Shown here in pieces: positions 56,213-64,000 of a DNA stretch of 64,000 bases. Both the position numbers and the translations under genes were made by a program. Numbering within the stretch: the stretch's first letter is position 1; every line of letters begins with the position of its first letter. Under the pieces are notes generated by a model. It made no database searches, was not told where the DNA came from, and saw only the letters and a list, made by a program, of their open reading frames with translations. Where the stretch lies: the NCBI RefSeq assembly GCF_027497995.1, contig NZ_JAODBT010000002.1, positions 372,001 through 436,000 of the forward strand, in the 5' to 3' direction. The DNA is from Stenotrophomonas sp. Iso1 (GTDB lineage: Bacteria > Pseudomonadota > Gammaproteobacteria > Xanthomonadales > Xanthomonadaceae).

Positions 56213-56269
56213 CTTTAATTTATATTTTGTTCATATTTTTGGGTCGCATTCAGGCGGGTGATCTATGGC

Positions 56270-58303
56270 TTAGAGGCCTCCGGGGCCGCAGTCACTGCGC
56301 AGGAAGCTCTCCATCAGTGGGAGGGTTGCTTCGTAGTGGCGCGGGTACCAGGGCATGCTGTGCGGCATGTCGGGGATCAGCTCGAACTTGGCGGGAACCT
56401 TGGCTTGCACTGCGTTGTAGAAACTGCGGGCATGGAAGGCCGGGGTACGTACGTCGCGGTCGCCCACGTACAGCAGTACCGGGATGTTCACTTTGTCTGT
56501 GTTCTGCATGGGGTCCATGCCCTTGACGGTCTGGCCCTGCAAGATCCGCTGAAGGCGGTTCTCGCTCCACGAGGCGCCAATGCGCGCAAGGTCGGTTACG
56601 GGTGCGCCAGCAATTGCGCACTGGAATGGTGATGGGCTGCGCACCGTGGCCGCTGCGGCTGCGAAACCGCCGTAGGAGTAGCCGAAGATTGCGATGCGAT
56701 CTTTCGCTGCGATGCCCTGTGAGGCCAGCCAGGCGGCGGCATCATCATTGTCATCCTGCATCGTCAGGCCCCACTGCTTATCGCCAGCGATCCAGTGCGC
56801 GCGGCCGAAGCCGGTGGTTCCTCGGTACTGCGGACGAATCACCGCATAACCACGCGAGGTGAAGAAGGGGACCCAGCCGGAGGCATCCCAGCCGGTGTAA
56901 TCCCTTGCCCACGGGCCACCATGGGGGTGGACGAGCGCCGGCAATGCGCCGTCACCCTCTTTCCAGCCGGCCGGGAGGTCGAGGATGGCTGGAATCTTTC
57001 TGCCATCGCGCGCGGTGTAGCTGACCCAGCGCTGTTCGCCGATTTGATTGCTGTCCACCCACGGACGTTCGCTACCCAGCGGTGTGACGCTCTTCTTGTC
57101 CATCAGAACGTAGTACGAGGCAGGTTGGCTCGCGCTACTGGTGGTGAACAGAACCCTGGACAGGTCGTCGTTGTAGCCGGTGATCGCAACGTACTGCCCC
57201 GGGTAGGCCTGTTTCAGGCTGTCGCTGAGCGCCTTCATCTGTGGGTCCACGTACACGGCCTCGCGGTGTGGCCCGTCCACATAGAAACCCAGGACTTGAT
57301 TGAAGTTGCTCGGACGGGTGCCCAGGATGAGTGCGCTGATGGGGAACTCTGGATGCGCTGCCAACGGCTCTTTGTCGAACTCCTTCTTGGCAGGGTCGTA
57401 CTGCCAGGCTTGAGTCTGGTCCGAGAACTTGTCGGTGAGTACGTAAAGCTTGCCGGTGGCATCGTCAATGCCCGCGATTTCCATGCTGTAGCGATCGCTG
57501 AGTTTTGTGGTCAGTAGGTCATGTTTTTCAAACTGCCCACTGCTCTTGTTCTTGATCAGGATCTGCTGCTCGTACTCCGTCGAACCTGCTGGTTCGATCT
57601 GGGTGCGCGTAAGTAGTTCGCCATTGCGCGGGTGGAACAGACCGGGCGAGGAGCGTGTGCCACCTCGAAAGAGCAGTTCGGTCTGGCCGGTCTGCAGGTT
57701 GTAAAGGTAGTAGTTGGCCGACAGCGTGGACTGGTTGACCTGGGAAATAATGACTTTGTCTGGCTCCAGCGGCAGCGAGTGAACCAGGGATGCAGTGCCG
57801 GCGAGCTCCAGGCAACGTTGGGTTTGTTCGCTTACTCCGAGCTTCCGGGTGTTGTCTGCAAAAGCTTCGTTGAACTTGCCCTGGCTGGAATCAGTCAGGT
57901 AGGCCTTGGTGAGGAAGGTTTTGGTGGCGCCGGTCGAGTTGCCCTCGCCGCAGCCTGCTAGTTGCCCGGTGAACTCCTGACGGCCGAGTACGAGTGTCTT
58001 GCCGGCCTTCAGGGCGCTGGCCGCGATGAACTTCATGCGGTCGCCGGAGGGCGTGATGGAGGACGGCCCGGCGGCAAGGTTGTCCAGATCCCAGTTGGCC
58101 AGCGCGGTATCGCTGTAATTGCTGCCGGGGGCGCTGACGATTGCGACCAGGCGTTTGCCGTCCGAGCTCATCGTTACAGACTGAATGGCGGGAATCTTGG
58201 CGAAACTCTCGACCGGCAGTGGCGTGGGCGCGGCCAGTGACGAGGTTGCTGCGAGGAGGAGGCCTGCTGCCAAAGCGAGTTTGGCCGGAATGCGGGATTT
58301 CAT
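56270..58303 (-). CDS. S9 family peptidase (prolyl oligopeptidase-like)
   Basis: A 677-residue protein with signal peptide (ATSSLAAP), an N-terminal seven-bladed propeller region (WD-like SDGKRLVAIV) and a C-terminal alpha/beta hydrolase. The nucleophile is in FGYSYGGFAAAA, the acid in YVGDRDVRTP and the His in DMPHSMPW: a complete catalytic triad. It cleaves short peptides in the periplasm or outside. ATG at 58303 is preferred; the longer frame from 58396 adds an unlikely N-terminus. It lies upstream of a TonB receptor on the same strand. Confidence 0.9.
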   Translation of the reverse strand: MKSRIPAKLALAAGLLLAATSSLAAPTPLPVESFAKIPAIQSVTMSSDGKRLVAIVSAPGSNYSDTALANWDLDNLAAGPSSITPSGDRMKFIAASALKAGKTLVLGRQEFTGQLAGCGEGNSTGATKTFLTKAYLTDSSQGKFNEAFADNTRKLGVSEQTQRCLELAGTASLVHSLPLEPDKVIISQVNQSTLSANYYLYNLQTGQTELLFRGGTRSSPGLFHPRNGELLTRTQIEPAGSTEYEQQILIKNKSSGQFEKHDLLTTKLSDRYSMEIAGIDDATGKLYVLTDKFSDQTQAWQYDPAKKEFDKEPLAAHPEFPISALILGTRPSNFNQVLGFYVDGPHREAVYVDPQMKALSDSLKQAYPGQYVAITGYNDDLSRVLFTTSSASQPASYYVLMDKKSVTPLGSERPWVDSNQIGEQRWVSYTARDGRKIPAILDLPAGWKEGDGALPALVHPHGGPWARDYTGWDASGWVPFFTSRGYAVIRPQYRGTTGFGRAHWIAGDKQWGLTMQDDNDDAAAWLASQGIAAKDRIAIFGYSYGGFAAAAATVRSPSPFQCAIAGAPVTDLARIGASWSENRLQRILQGQTVKGMDPMQNTDKVNIPVLLYVGDRDVRTPAFHARSFYNAVQAKVPAKFELIPDMPHSMPWYPRHYEATLPLMESFLRSDCGPGGL

Positions 58304-58476
58304 GCGTGGTGCGTCCTTGACGAGTGAATTGCCTGTGCCGAATTTGTGCATCTTTTGAGTGAAGATGAACGACTGCTGTACTCGCGTCAACAGCATCAGT
58401 CGCGCTCGGTGGGCGCAAGGTCGCTGAGATGGTGCTGTGGCACTATCAGCAACGTTTTGTTTTCCAATTCAGAGAT

Positions 58477-59337
58477 ATGCAGGTAGATACGTCATCGCCG
58501 CGTTTGGCCGCTCATCGTGTGCAAAAAGGGCTTTCCCCCCATCCGCGTATCCGCAATGTCATTGCGGTCGGGTCAGGCAAGGGCGGGGTGGGTAAGTCCA
58601 CTACCGCCGTGAATCTGGCATTGGCGCTACATAAGCTGGGCGCGCGGGTCGGGGTGTTGGATGCCGACATCTATGGCCCGAGCGTGCCGGTCATGCTGGG
58701 CTTGAGTGGCCGTCCCGAAAGCCCGGACAACAAGAGCATCGAGCCGTTGCGGGCGTTCGGGGTGGAGGCCATGTCCATCGGTTTCCTGATCGAACAGGAC
58801 TCGCCGATGATCTGGCGTGGGCCGATGGCTACCACGGCAATGACCCAGCTGTTCAACGACACGTTGTGGGGCGACCTGGATTTCCTGCTGATCGACCTGC
58901 CGCCCGGCACGGGTGATATCCAGTTGACGCTGTCGCAAAAAATTCCGGTGGCTGGTGCGGTCATCGTCACCACGCCGCAGGACATCGCCACGCTGGATGC
59001 GCGCAAGGCCTTGAAAATGTTTGAAAAAGTCGAGGTTCCAGTGCTTGGCATCGTCGAGAACATGGCCGTGCACACCTGCTCCAACTGCGGCCACATCGAG
59101 CATCTGTTTGGCGAAGGTGGCGGCCAGCGCATGGCTGAGCAGTACGGGGTGCCGTTGCTGGGCTCGCTGCCGCTGGATATCGGCATTCGGGAGCAGGGCG
59201 ATGCGGGTACGCCGATTGTGGCGTCGGCACCGGATTCGGCCGCGGCACAGGCTTATCTGGCGGCGGCGCGGCGGATGGTCGAGGAGCTGGCCAAGCGGCC
59301 ACGCGCCAGCATTCCCATTCTGTCGTCGCTGCTCTAA
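58477..59337 (+). CDS. apbC: Iron-sulfur cluster carrier ATPase (Mrp/ApbC family)
   Basis: A 286-residue P-loop NTPase: deviant Walker A GSGKGGVGKST (residues 32-42), switch regions DLPPGTGDIQLTLSQ and TTPQDIATLDARKAL, and a C-x-x-C in TCSNCGH that holds a bridging Fe-S cluster. It lacks the N-terminal MIP18 domain of E. coli Mrp. It transfers Fe-S clusters to apoproteins in the cytoplasm. ATG at 58477 chosen; ATG at 58429 adds 16 residues. Divergent from the S9 peptidase. Confidence 0.92.
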   Translation: MQVDTSSPRLAAHRVQKGLSPHPRIRNVIAVGSGKGGVGKSTTAVNLALALHKLGARVGVLDADIYGPSVPVMLGLSGRPESPDNKSIEPLRAFGVEAMSIGFLIEQDSPMIWRGPMATTAMTQLFNDTLWGDLDFLLIDLPPGTGDIQLTLSQKIPVAGAVIVTTPQDIATLDARKALKMFEKVEVPVLGIVENMAVHTCSNCGHIEHLFGEGGGQRMAEQYGVPLLGSLPLDIGIREQGDAGTPIVASAPDSAAAQAYLAAARRMVEELAKRPRASIPILSSLL

Positions 59338-59363
59338 CACCGCATCGCGGTAGCTGACATGCG

Positions 59364-59384
59364 GGCCCCGGCATTCCCGGGGCC
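59364..59384 (+). terminator. GC-rich hairpin after apbC
   Basis: GGCCCCGG (59364-59371) and CCGGGGCC (59377-59384) form an 8-bp stem, followed by TTATAT rather than a pure T-run. Likely terminator. Confidence 0.6.
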
Positions 59385-59500
59385 TTATATATATGAGTGT
59401 CCGGTCCGCTGCGGGGTACGGGTGAGTGGTGGGTCTGGGCTAGAATCGGCCACCCCGACCGCTGCAGCGCGCTGCAGCACCACGTAATCAGGATCATTGA

Positions 59501-60073
59501 ATGAGCATCAAGAGCGACCGTTGGATCCGCCGCATGTCCGAACAGCACGGCATGATCGAGCCGTATGAGCCCGGGCAGATCAAGCAGGTGGACGGCCAGC
59601 GCATCGTGAGCTACGGCACCTCCAGCTACGGCTACGACGTGCGTTGCTCGCGTGAGTTCAAGGTGTTCACCAACATCAACTCCACCATCGTCGACCCCAA
59701 GCACTTCGACCCGAAGAGCTTCGTGGACATCGAGGCCGACGAGTGCATCATCCCGCCGAACTCGTTCGCGCTGGCCCGCACCGTGGAGTACTTCCGCATC
59801 CCGCGCGATACGCTGGTGGTGTGCCTGGGCAAGAGCACCTACGCGCGCTGCGGCATCATCGTCAACGTCACCCCGCTGGAGCCGGAATGGGAAGGCCACG
59901 TGACGCTGGAGTTCTCCAACACCACGCCGCTGCCGGCGCGCATCTACGCCAATGAAGGCGTGGCACAGATGCTGTTCTTCCAGGCTGACGCGGATGATGT
60001 CTGCGAGACCTCGTACAAGGACCGCGGTGGCAAGTACCAGGGCCAGACCGGCGTGACCTTGCCGCGGACCTGA
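59501..60073 (+). CDS. dcd: dCTP deaminase
   Basis: A 190-residue dUTPase-fold enzyme with [21 protein letters not shown] and the [18 protein letters not shown] block; the deaminase Glu is within PLEPEWEG. It converts dCTP to dUTP in pyrimidine deoxynucleotide synthesis. It ends 19 bases before a bidirectional terminator. Start ATG 59501 is the family start ([12 protein letters not shown]). Confidence 0.95.
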   Translation: MSIKSDRWIRRMSEQHGMIEPYEPGQIKQVDGQRIVSYGTSSYGYDVRCSREFKVFTNINSTIVDPKHFDPKSFVDIEADECIIPPNSFALARTVEYFRIPRDTLVVCLGKSTYARCGIIVNVTPLEPEWEGHVTLEFSNTTPLPARIYANEGVAQMLFFQADADDVCETSYKDRGGKYQGQTGVTLPRT

Positions 60074-60091
60074 CCAGTGCGGGCAGAATAA

Positions 60092-60119
60092 AAAAGGGCG
60101 CGGAATTCCGCGCCCTTTT
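60092..60119. terminator. Bidirectional terminator between dcd and a small membrane gene
   Basis: A perfect AAAAGGGCGCGGAA/TTCCGCGCCCTTTT palindrome (60092-60119) with A- and T-runs at its ends. Confidence 0.9.
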
Positions 60120-60138
60120 CGTTTCCAGTTGGCGGGGC

Positions 60139-60306
60139 TTACTTGCCGCGCCCGAACAGCATGCCGATGCCTACGGCGACCAGGATGGCCGGCCACCAGG
60201 TGGCCAGCATCGTGCCGATGTTGCCGTTGATCCAGCCCAGGTTTTTGGCCAGGAAAAACAGGCCGACGATGATCAGGATCAGGGCGGCGATCAGGTTGGA
60301 ACGCAT
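60139..60306 (-). CDS. Small LiaI/LiaF transmembrane-like protein (DUF5668 type)
   Basis: A 55-residue membrane protein. Reading from ATG at 60306: a short start, a hydrophobic helix (LIAALILIIVGLFFLAKNL), a turn (GWINGNIG), and a second helix containing TWWPAILVAVGIG, ending FGRGK. The W-W-P-x-I-L-x-x-x-G-I motif after a G-W turn is the LiaF-TM/DUF5668 pattern. Function not established. It is easily missed because it is short. Confidence 0.75.
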   Translation of the reverse strand: MRSNLIAALILIIVGLFFLAKNLGWINGNIGTMLATWWPAILVAVGIGMLFGRGK

Positions 60307-60335
60307 CGGCGGGAAGTCCGTTGGTGAGAAGGCGC

Positions 60336-60758
60336 TTATCGTAGCCGCTGGCGCCAGATTTCGACACGCTGGGCCAGCACGTCCGCATCGAAACGCTGCG
60401 CCTTGCCGTTGCCCCAGACCGGGCCGGGCCAGGCAGCATCGCCCTCGTGGCGGCCGATCAGGTGGATATGCAGCTGGCGCACAATGTTGCCTAGCGCGCC
60501 GATGTTGATCTTGGTGACATTGGGCTTCTGCTTGAGGTGCTGTGAGATCTGGTTGATCTCAGCCAGCAGCAGGCGCTGCTGGCCGCCGTCCAGGTCGATC
60601 CATTCACTGACACCCGCGACGCGCGGAACCAGTACCACCCATGGAAAGCGGTCGTCGTTCATCAGGCGGATCTGGGACAAGGGCCCGTCAGCGATCAGTA
60701 CGCTGTCGGCGGCAAGGCGAGTATCAAGTTCGAAATCAGACGTCACAGCTTCGGTCAT
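60336..60758 (-). CDS. HIT domain protein (nucleotide hydrolase/transferase)
   Basis: A 140-residue HIT-fold protein. The N-terminal half has LMNDDRFPWVVLVPR. The C-terminal QLHIHLIGRHEGDAAWPGPVWG holds the His motif, in a form (H-x-H-x-x-x-R) usual for the bacterial subgroup with WPGPVWG. It probably hydrolyses dinucleoside polyphosphates or AMP-linked substrates. Its ATG overlaps the dienelactone hydrolase stop by four bases, so the two are coupled. Confidence 0.88.
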   Translation of the reverse strand: MTEAVTSDFELDTRLAADSVLIADGPLSQIRLMNDDRFPWVVLVPRVAGVSEWIDLDGGQQRLLLAEINQISQHLKQKPNVTKINIGALGNIVRQLHIHLIGRHEGDAAWPGPVWGNGKAQRFDADVLAQRVEIWRQRLR

Positions 60759-61414
60759 CGCAGGTTCTCGCTGAAGAAGGCCAAGGTGCGTTCGCGCGCC
60801 AGCTGGGCGCTGGGAGCGTGGTAGTGCATGCCGACCTCGCGGTTGAAGGCGTGGTCGGCCGGATACACGTATACCGGCAATGTGGGTTGCTTTTCACGGT
60901 GCGCTGCAACGGCGGCGGCCGGGATGGAGGCGTCCAGGTCGCCAAAGTGGAAGATTGCCGGGGCTTTGAAGTGGATGTCCAGGAACGGCACATTGCGCGC
61001 GCCGTAGTAGCTGGCCGATGGCAGGCCCAGCCGTTGCGCAGCCAGCAGGGCGATGGTGCCACCCCAGCAATAGCCGACGGTGCCGACCTTGCCGTAGCGC
61101 GCCAGCTGCTCGGCGGCGGCTTCGACGATGCTGACGGCGCGGTCCACGCCCAGTTCGGTCACCAGCGCCTTGCCGCGGCTGACGCCGTCGGCGTCGTAGT
61201 CCAGTTCGAGCCCGGGCGCTAGCGGGTCGAAGAAATTCGGCGCCAGCACGGCGTAGCCTTCGGCGGCGTACTGCTCGGCGACATGGCGGATATGGGCGTT
61301 GGCACCGAAAATCTCCTGGATGACAACCAGGCCGGCACGCGGCGTGCCTTCGGGCAGGGCCTGCCAGGCGCGGACCGGGCCGAGGGCGGTGGGCAGGGTG
61401 ATCCATTGGGGCAT
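60755..61414 (-). CDS. Dienelactone hydrolase family protein
   Basis: A 219-residue alpha/beta hydrolase with the DLH Cys nucleophile in GYCWGG, acid Asp in FGDLDASIP and His in YPADHAFN. It keeps the active-site E in VVIQEIFG near residue 36. DLH opens dienelactones in aromatic breakdown, but many members act on other esters. ATG at 61414 has GGAG 7-8 bases upstream; a longer frame to 61609 enters repeat sequence. It overlaps the HIT gene. Confidence 0.88.
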   Translation of the reverse strand: MPQWITLPTALGPVRAWQALPEGTPRAGLVVIQEIFGANAHIRHVAEQYAAEGYAVLAPNFFDPLAPGLELDYDADGVSRGKALVTELGVDRAVSIVEAAAEQLARYGKVGTVGYCWGGTIALLAAQRLGLPSASYYGARNVPFLDIHFKAPAIFHFGDLDASIPAAAVAAHREKQPTLPVYVYPADHAFNREVGMHYHAPSAQLARERTLAFFSENLR

Positions 61415-61452
61415 GGGAAGGCTCCGTCGTGGGGAAGGGTGCAAGGTATCAA

Positions 61453-61646
61453 TCTCTTCTCCCGCCTGCGGGGGAAGGTGCCCGAAGGGCGGTTGGGGGC
61501 TTCTGACTCTGTGAGCTAGAAGCTTCCCCTCACCCCAACCCCCGCTCCGCGCCCGGGTCCTTGCGCCAGCGCAAGGGCGCTCGATGGGCAGCGAACCGGT
61601 GGTTCGCAAGCACTGGCCCTCTCACCCCGCAGGCGGAGGAGGGGCT
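61453..61646. repeat. Xanthomonadaceae-type intergenic repeat, inverted pair
   Basis: Two inverted halves: CCGCCTGCGGGG (61462-61473) pairs with CCCCGCAGGCGG (61625-61636), and GGTTGGGG matches CCCCAACC inside. The sequence type (CCCTCACCCCAACCCC ... GCAGGCGG) is common between genes of Xanthomonas and Stenotrophomonas. The remaining bases up to rimO hold only its promoter. Confidence 0.55.
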
Positions 61647-61797
61647 TATGAGTCTGTCCGGCGATGGGGGCTTGGAGATCAATATCTTGCTTAGCCCCGT
61701 TAAGCCAGTTGCAGGGCGTGACGGCCGGGGGCCGGTATAATCGCGGGCTCTCCGGCCCTGTGGTCATTCCGGCCCCGGCCTTCAGAATTTTGTGAAC

Positions 61798-63159
61798 ATG
61801 TCCCAGCTGAACCCCAAAGTCGGCTTCGTCAGCCTTGGCTGCCCGAAGGCTCTTGTCGATTCCGAGCGCATCCTCACCCAGTTGCGGGTGGAGGGCTATG
61901 ACATCGTGCCGTCCTACGATTCGGCCGATGTGGTGGTGGTCAACACCTGTGGCTTCATTGATTCGGCGGTGGCCGAGTCGCTGGATGCCATTGGTGAGGC
62001 GATGAGCGAGAACGGCAAGGTCATCGTCACCGGTTGCCTGGGCAAGAAGGGGGACATGATCCGTGAGCACTACCCGGATGTGCTGTCGGTATCCGGCCCG
62101 CAGGACTACACCAGCGTGATGGACGCGGTGCATGCCGCGCTGCCGCCCAAGCACAATCCGTTCGTGGATCTGGTGCCGGACTACGGCATCAAGCTGACCC
62201 CGCGCCATTACGCCTATCTGAAGATTTCTGAAGGCTGCAATCACCGTTGCAGCTTCTGCATCATTCCGTCGATGCGTGGCGATCTTGTTTCGCGCCCGGT
62301 CGATGAGGTGTTGCGTGAGGCCGAGCGTCTGGTGAAGGGCGGCGTGCGCGAATTGCTGGTGGTGTCGCAGGACACCTCGGCCTACGGCGTGGACCGCAAG
62401 TATGCGCCGGGCACCTGGCGCGGCAAGGAATACGCCACGCGCATGAAGGCGCTGTGCGAAGGCCTGTCCGAGCTGGACGCGTGGACGCGTCTGCATTACG
62501 TCTACCCGTATCCGCACGTCGACGACGTGGTGCCGCTGATGGCCGAAGGCAAAATCCTGCCGTACCTGGACATCCCGTTCCAGCACGCCAGCCCGCGCAT
62601 CCTCAAGCTGATGAAGCGCCCGGGCGCGGTCGACAAGACGCTGGAGCGCGTGCTGCGCTGGCGTGAGATCAGCCCGGACATCACTGTGCGCTCGACCTTC
62701 ATCGTCGGCTTCCCTGGCGAGACCGACGCCGAGTTCGAACAGTTGCTCGACTTCCTGGACGTGGCCCAGCTCGACCGCGTGGGCGCATTCGCGTACTCGC
62801 CGGTCGATGGCGCCACCGCCAATGACCTGCCAGACCCGGTGCCGGAAGAAGTGAAGCAGGAGCGTCTGGCACGTTTCATGGAAAAGCAGGCGGCCATTTC
62901 TGCGGCCAAGCTTGAATCCAAGATCGGCACCGTGCAGCAGTGCTTGGTCGATGTGATCGAAGACGGCATCGCCGTGGCCCGTTCCAAGGCCGATGCGCCG
63001 GAAATCGACGGGCTGGTGCATATCCAGAACGCTACGGAAGCCAAGCTGCGTATCGGTGATTTCGTCAATGTCGAGATCACGGAAAGCGACGAACACGATC
63101 TTTTTGGCGACGCCATCATCGAGGCGGCCGGCAATCCGTTCGACCTCAAGGTGCTGTGA
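61798..63159 (+). CDS. rimO: Ribosomal protein uS12 methylthiotransferase RimO
   Basis: A 453-residue radical-SAM methylthiotransferase. The N-terminal MTTase domain has Cys in VSLGCPK, VNTCGFI and VTGCLG (auxiliary cluster). The radical SAM motif is C-N-H-R-C-S-F-C (Cys147, 151, 154), and a C-terminal TRAM domain follows. The [12 protein letters not shown] and IIPSMRGDL signatures identify RimO rather than MiaB. It methylthiolates Asp of S12. ATG at 61798, or GTG two codons earlier. It overlaps the DUF3025 gene by four bases. Confidence 0.95.
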   Translation: MSQLNPKVGFVSLGCPKALVDSERILTQLRVEGYDIVPSYDSADVVVVNTCGFIDSAVAESLDAIGEAMSENGKVIVTGCLGKKGDMIREHYPDVLSVSGPQDYTSVMDAVHAALPPKHNPFVDLVPDYGIKLTPRHYAYLKISEGCNHRCSFCIIPSMRGDLVSRPVDEVLREAERLVKGGVRELLVVSQDTSAYGVDRKYAPGTWRGKEYATRMKALCEGLSELDAWTRLHYVYPYPHVDDVVPLMAEGKILPYLDIPFQHASPRILKLMKRPGAVDKTLERVLRWREISPDITVRSTFIVGFPGETDAEFEQLLDFLDVAQLDRVGAFAYSPVDGATANDLPDPVPEEVKQERLARFMEKQAAISAAKLESKIGTVQQCLVDVIEDGIAVARSKADAPEIDGLVHIQNATEAKLRIGDFVNVEITESDEHDLFGDAIIEAAGNPFDLKVL

Positions 63160-63989
63160 CCGAATCAGCATCTGAATCCGGTGCCGGCACTGCCCGGCGC
63201 CGCTTCATTGCGCCACCGCGCGAGCAGGTGGACGCCGCCTGCTTCCAGCATCCGTTGTTTGCGGAATTTTCTGCGTGGTACACGTTGATGGCCAGCGATG
63301 CTTGGCCCGATATCGACGTGCTCAATGCGCGTATGCCGTTGCCGGGGCGCTGTTTCGTCACGCAGGACGCGGCGTTGCTGGAAGACGGCCTGCACTACGA
63401 AAGCCGCATCTTGCAGGGGCGCATCGCCACACGCCTGCAGAACTGGCATGACCTGTTCAATGCCATGGTGTGGGCACGGCATTCGGCTATCAAACACGCA
63501 CTCAATGCACAGCAATGCACGCACATCGCACGCATGGGGCAGAGCGCACGTAATGCCGGGCAGCAGGCGTTGACCCAATTCGACGAAACCGGCCTGATTG
63601 TGCGGGTGCGCGATGCGACTCTTTTGGATGCCTGGGATGCGCATGACTGGTCAGCGTTGATGCATGCGAATGCAGCGCGGTGGCGCAGCGGCGATATCGC
63701 CATCGCGGGTGTCATCGGCCACGCGCTGATGGAACAGATGCTGGTGCCAGGGCGGTTGCTGGTCGGCAAATGCCTGGTGGTGCAGGGCGAAGATGAGGCC
63801 GCCTGCATTACGCGTGTTGCCGAAGCGATCCTTGAAGGTGAAGTGCTTGCGGCACCTGCGGAACTGCGCCCGTTGCCGTTAGCCGGCATACCCGGTTGGC
63901 ATTCGCAGCAGGACACGCATTTCTACGCGCAGGCGGACTACTTCCGCCCGTTGCGCGAAGGCCGCGTGTACCCGCGGCCCTTGCGTTGA
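63156..63989 (+). CDS. DUF3025 domain protein
   Basis: A 277-residue cytoplasmic protein of the DUF3025 family: [37 protein letters not shown] (family core, shown by its Y-E-x-R-I and H-D-x-F-N-A-x-x-W) and C-terminal [20 protein letters not shown] end (here LAGIPGW). No function is known for the family. GTG start overlaps the rimO stop (GTGA), so it is translated with rimO. Confidence 0.85.
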   Translation: MTESASESGAGTARRRFIAPPREQVDAACFQHPLFAEFSAWYTLMASDAWPDIDVLNARMPLPGRCFVTQDAALLEDGLHYESRILQGRIATRLQNWHDLFNAMVWARHSAIKHALNAQQCTHIARMGQSARNAGQQALTQFDETGLIVRVRDATLLDAWDAHDWSALMHANAARWRSGDIAIAGVIGHALMEQMLVPGRLLVGKCLVVQGEDEAACITRVAEAILEGEVLAAPAELRPLPLAGIPGWHSQQDTHFYAQADYFRPLREGRVYPRPLR

Positions 63990-64000
63990 TCAGCCTTCGT

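Noticed and set aside
60336..60758. HIT protein apparently missing the third His of the triad
   Set aside because: H-x-H-x-x-x-R followed by D-x-x-W-P-G-P-V-W-G is the normal form in this bacterial HIT subgroup.
1..64000. tRNA, rRNA, CRISPR arrays, insertion sequences and phage genes
   Set aside because: None recognised by eye; a tRNA scan was not possible.

Overview
The window is high-GC gammaproteobacterial chromosome, most like the Xanthomonadaceae (Stenotrophomonas/Xanthomonas group). The grounds are the codon style, large TonB-dependent receptors, tandem M13 peptidases, a fimT-pilVWXY1-pilE minor pilin operon, and the gene order maf-rng-yhdP-tldD then yjgA/pmbA. Genus cannot be fixed from the sequence alone. 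No rRNA, tRNA, CRISPR array, insertion sequence or phage gene was seen.

Layout. 0-2 kb: 3' end of ppnN, then an orphan AlgZ/FimS-type histidine kinase divergent from the pilus operon. 2-8.6 kb: type IV pilus minor pilins, the PilY1 adhesin and PilE. 8.8-13.7 kb (minus strand): a TonB-dependent receptor, its TonB-like transducer and a SIMPL protein. 13.8-24.2 kb: housekeeping block maf, rng, yhdP, tldD, yjgA, pmbA and a DUF4870 protein. 24.3-30.7 kb: ispA, xseB, tilS, a secreted protein overlapping a lipoprotein alkaline phosphatase, and a dicarboxylate/amino acid symporter. 31-38.3 kb: the notable accessory locus. 38.5-46.7 kb: two NlpC/P60 hydrolases, SlyD, a DUF418 protein, a DadA-like oxidase with glutathione reductase, an EamA exporter, an alkyltransferase-like protein and a rhomboid. 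46.9-58.3 kb: two M13 peptidases, a phytoene-desaturase-like oxidoreductase, a TonB receptor and an S9 peptidase. 58.5-64 kb: mrp, dcd, a small membrane protein, a HIT protein, a dienelactone hydrolase, rimO and a DUF3025 protein.

The 31-38 kb locus reads as a complete functional-amyloid (Fap-type) export system in the order fapA-B-C-D-E-F: a small exported protein, a minor and a major fibre subunit with three imperfect Asn/Gln/Gly repeats each, a C39 cysteine peptidase with Cys/His/Asp in place, a FapE-like exported protein, and a coiled-coil plus beta-barrel outer-membrane exporter. A near-consensus sigma-54 promoter lies about 35 bases before the first gene. A VpsR-like sigma-54 activator converges on the operon from the far side. 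Unusual points: a motif resembling double-glycine leaders recurs in the FapA-like and FapE-like proteins and in the peptidase's own C-terminal tail; the FapE-like protein carries a repeat matching one in the minor subunit; a strong hairpin follows the major subunit gene; and the major subunit has an Asn/Thr-rich N-terminal region and a Gly8 tail without cysteine. Other points of note are AlgR-box-like sequences beside the pilus operon and kinase, and an M13 paralogue that has lost a zinc-binding His.
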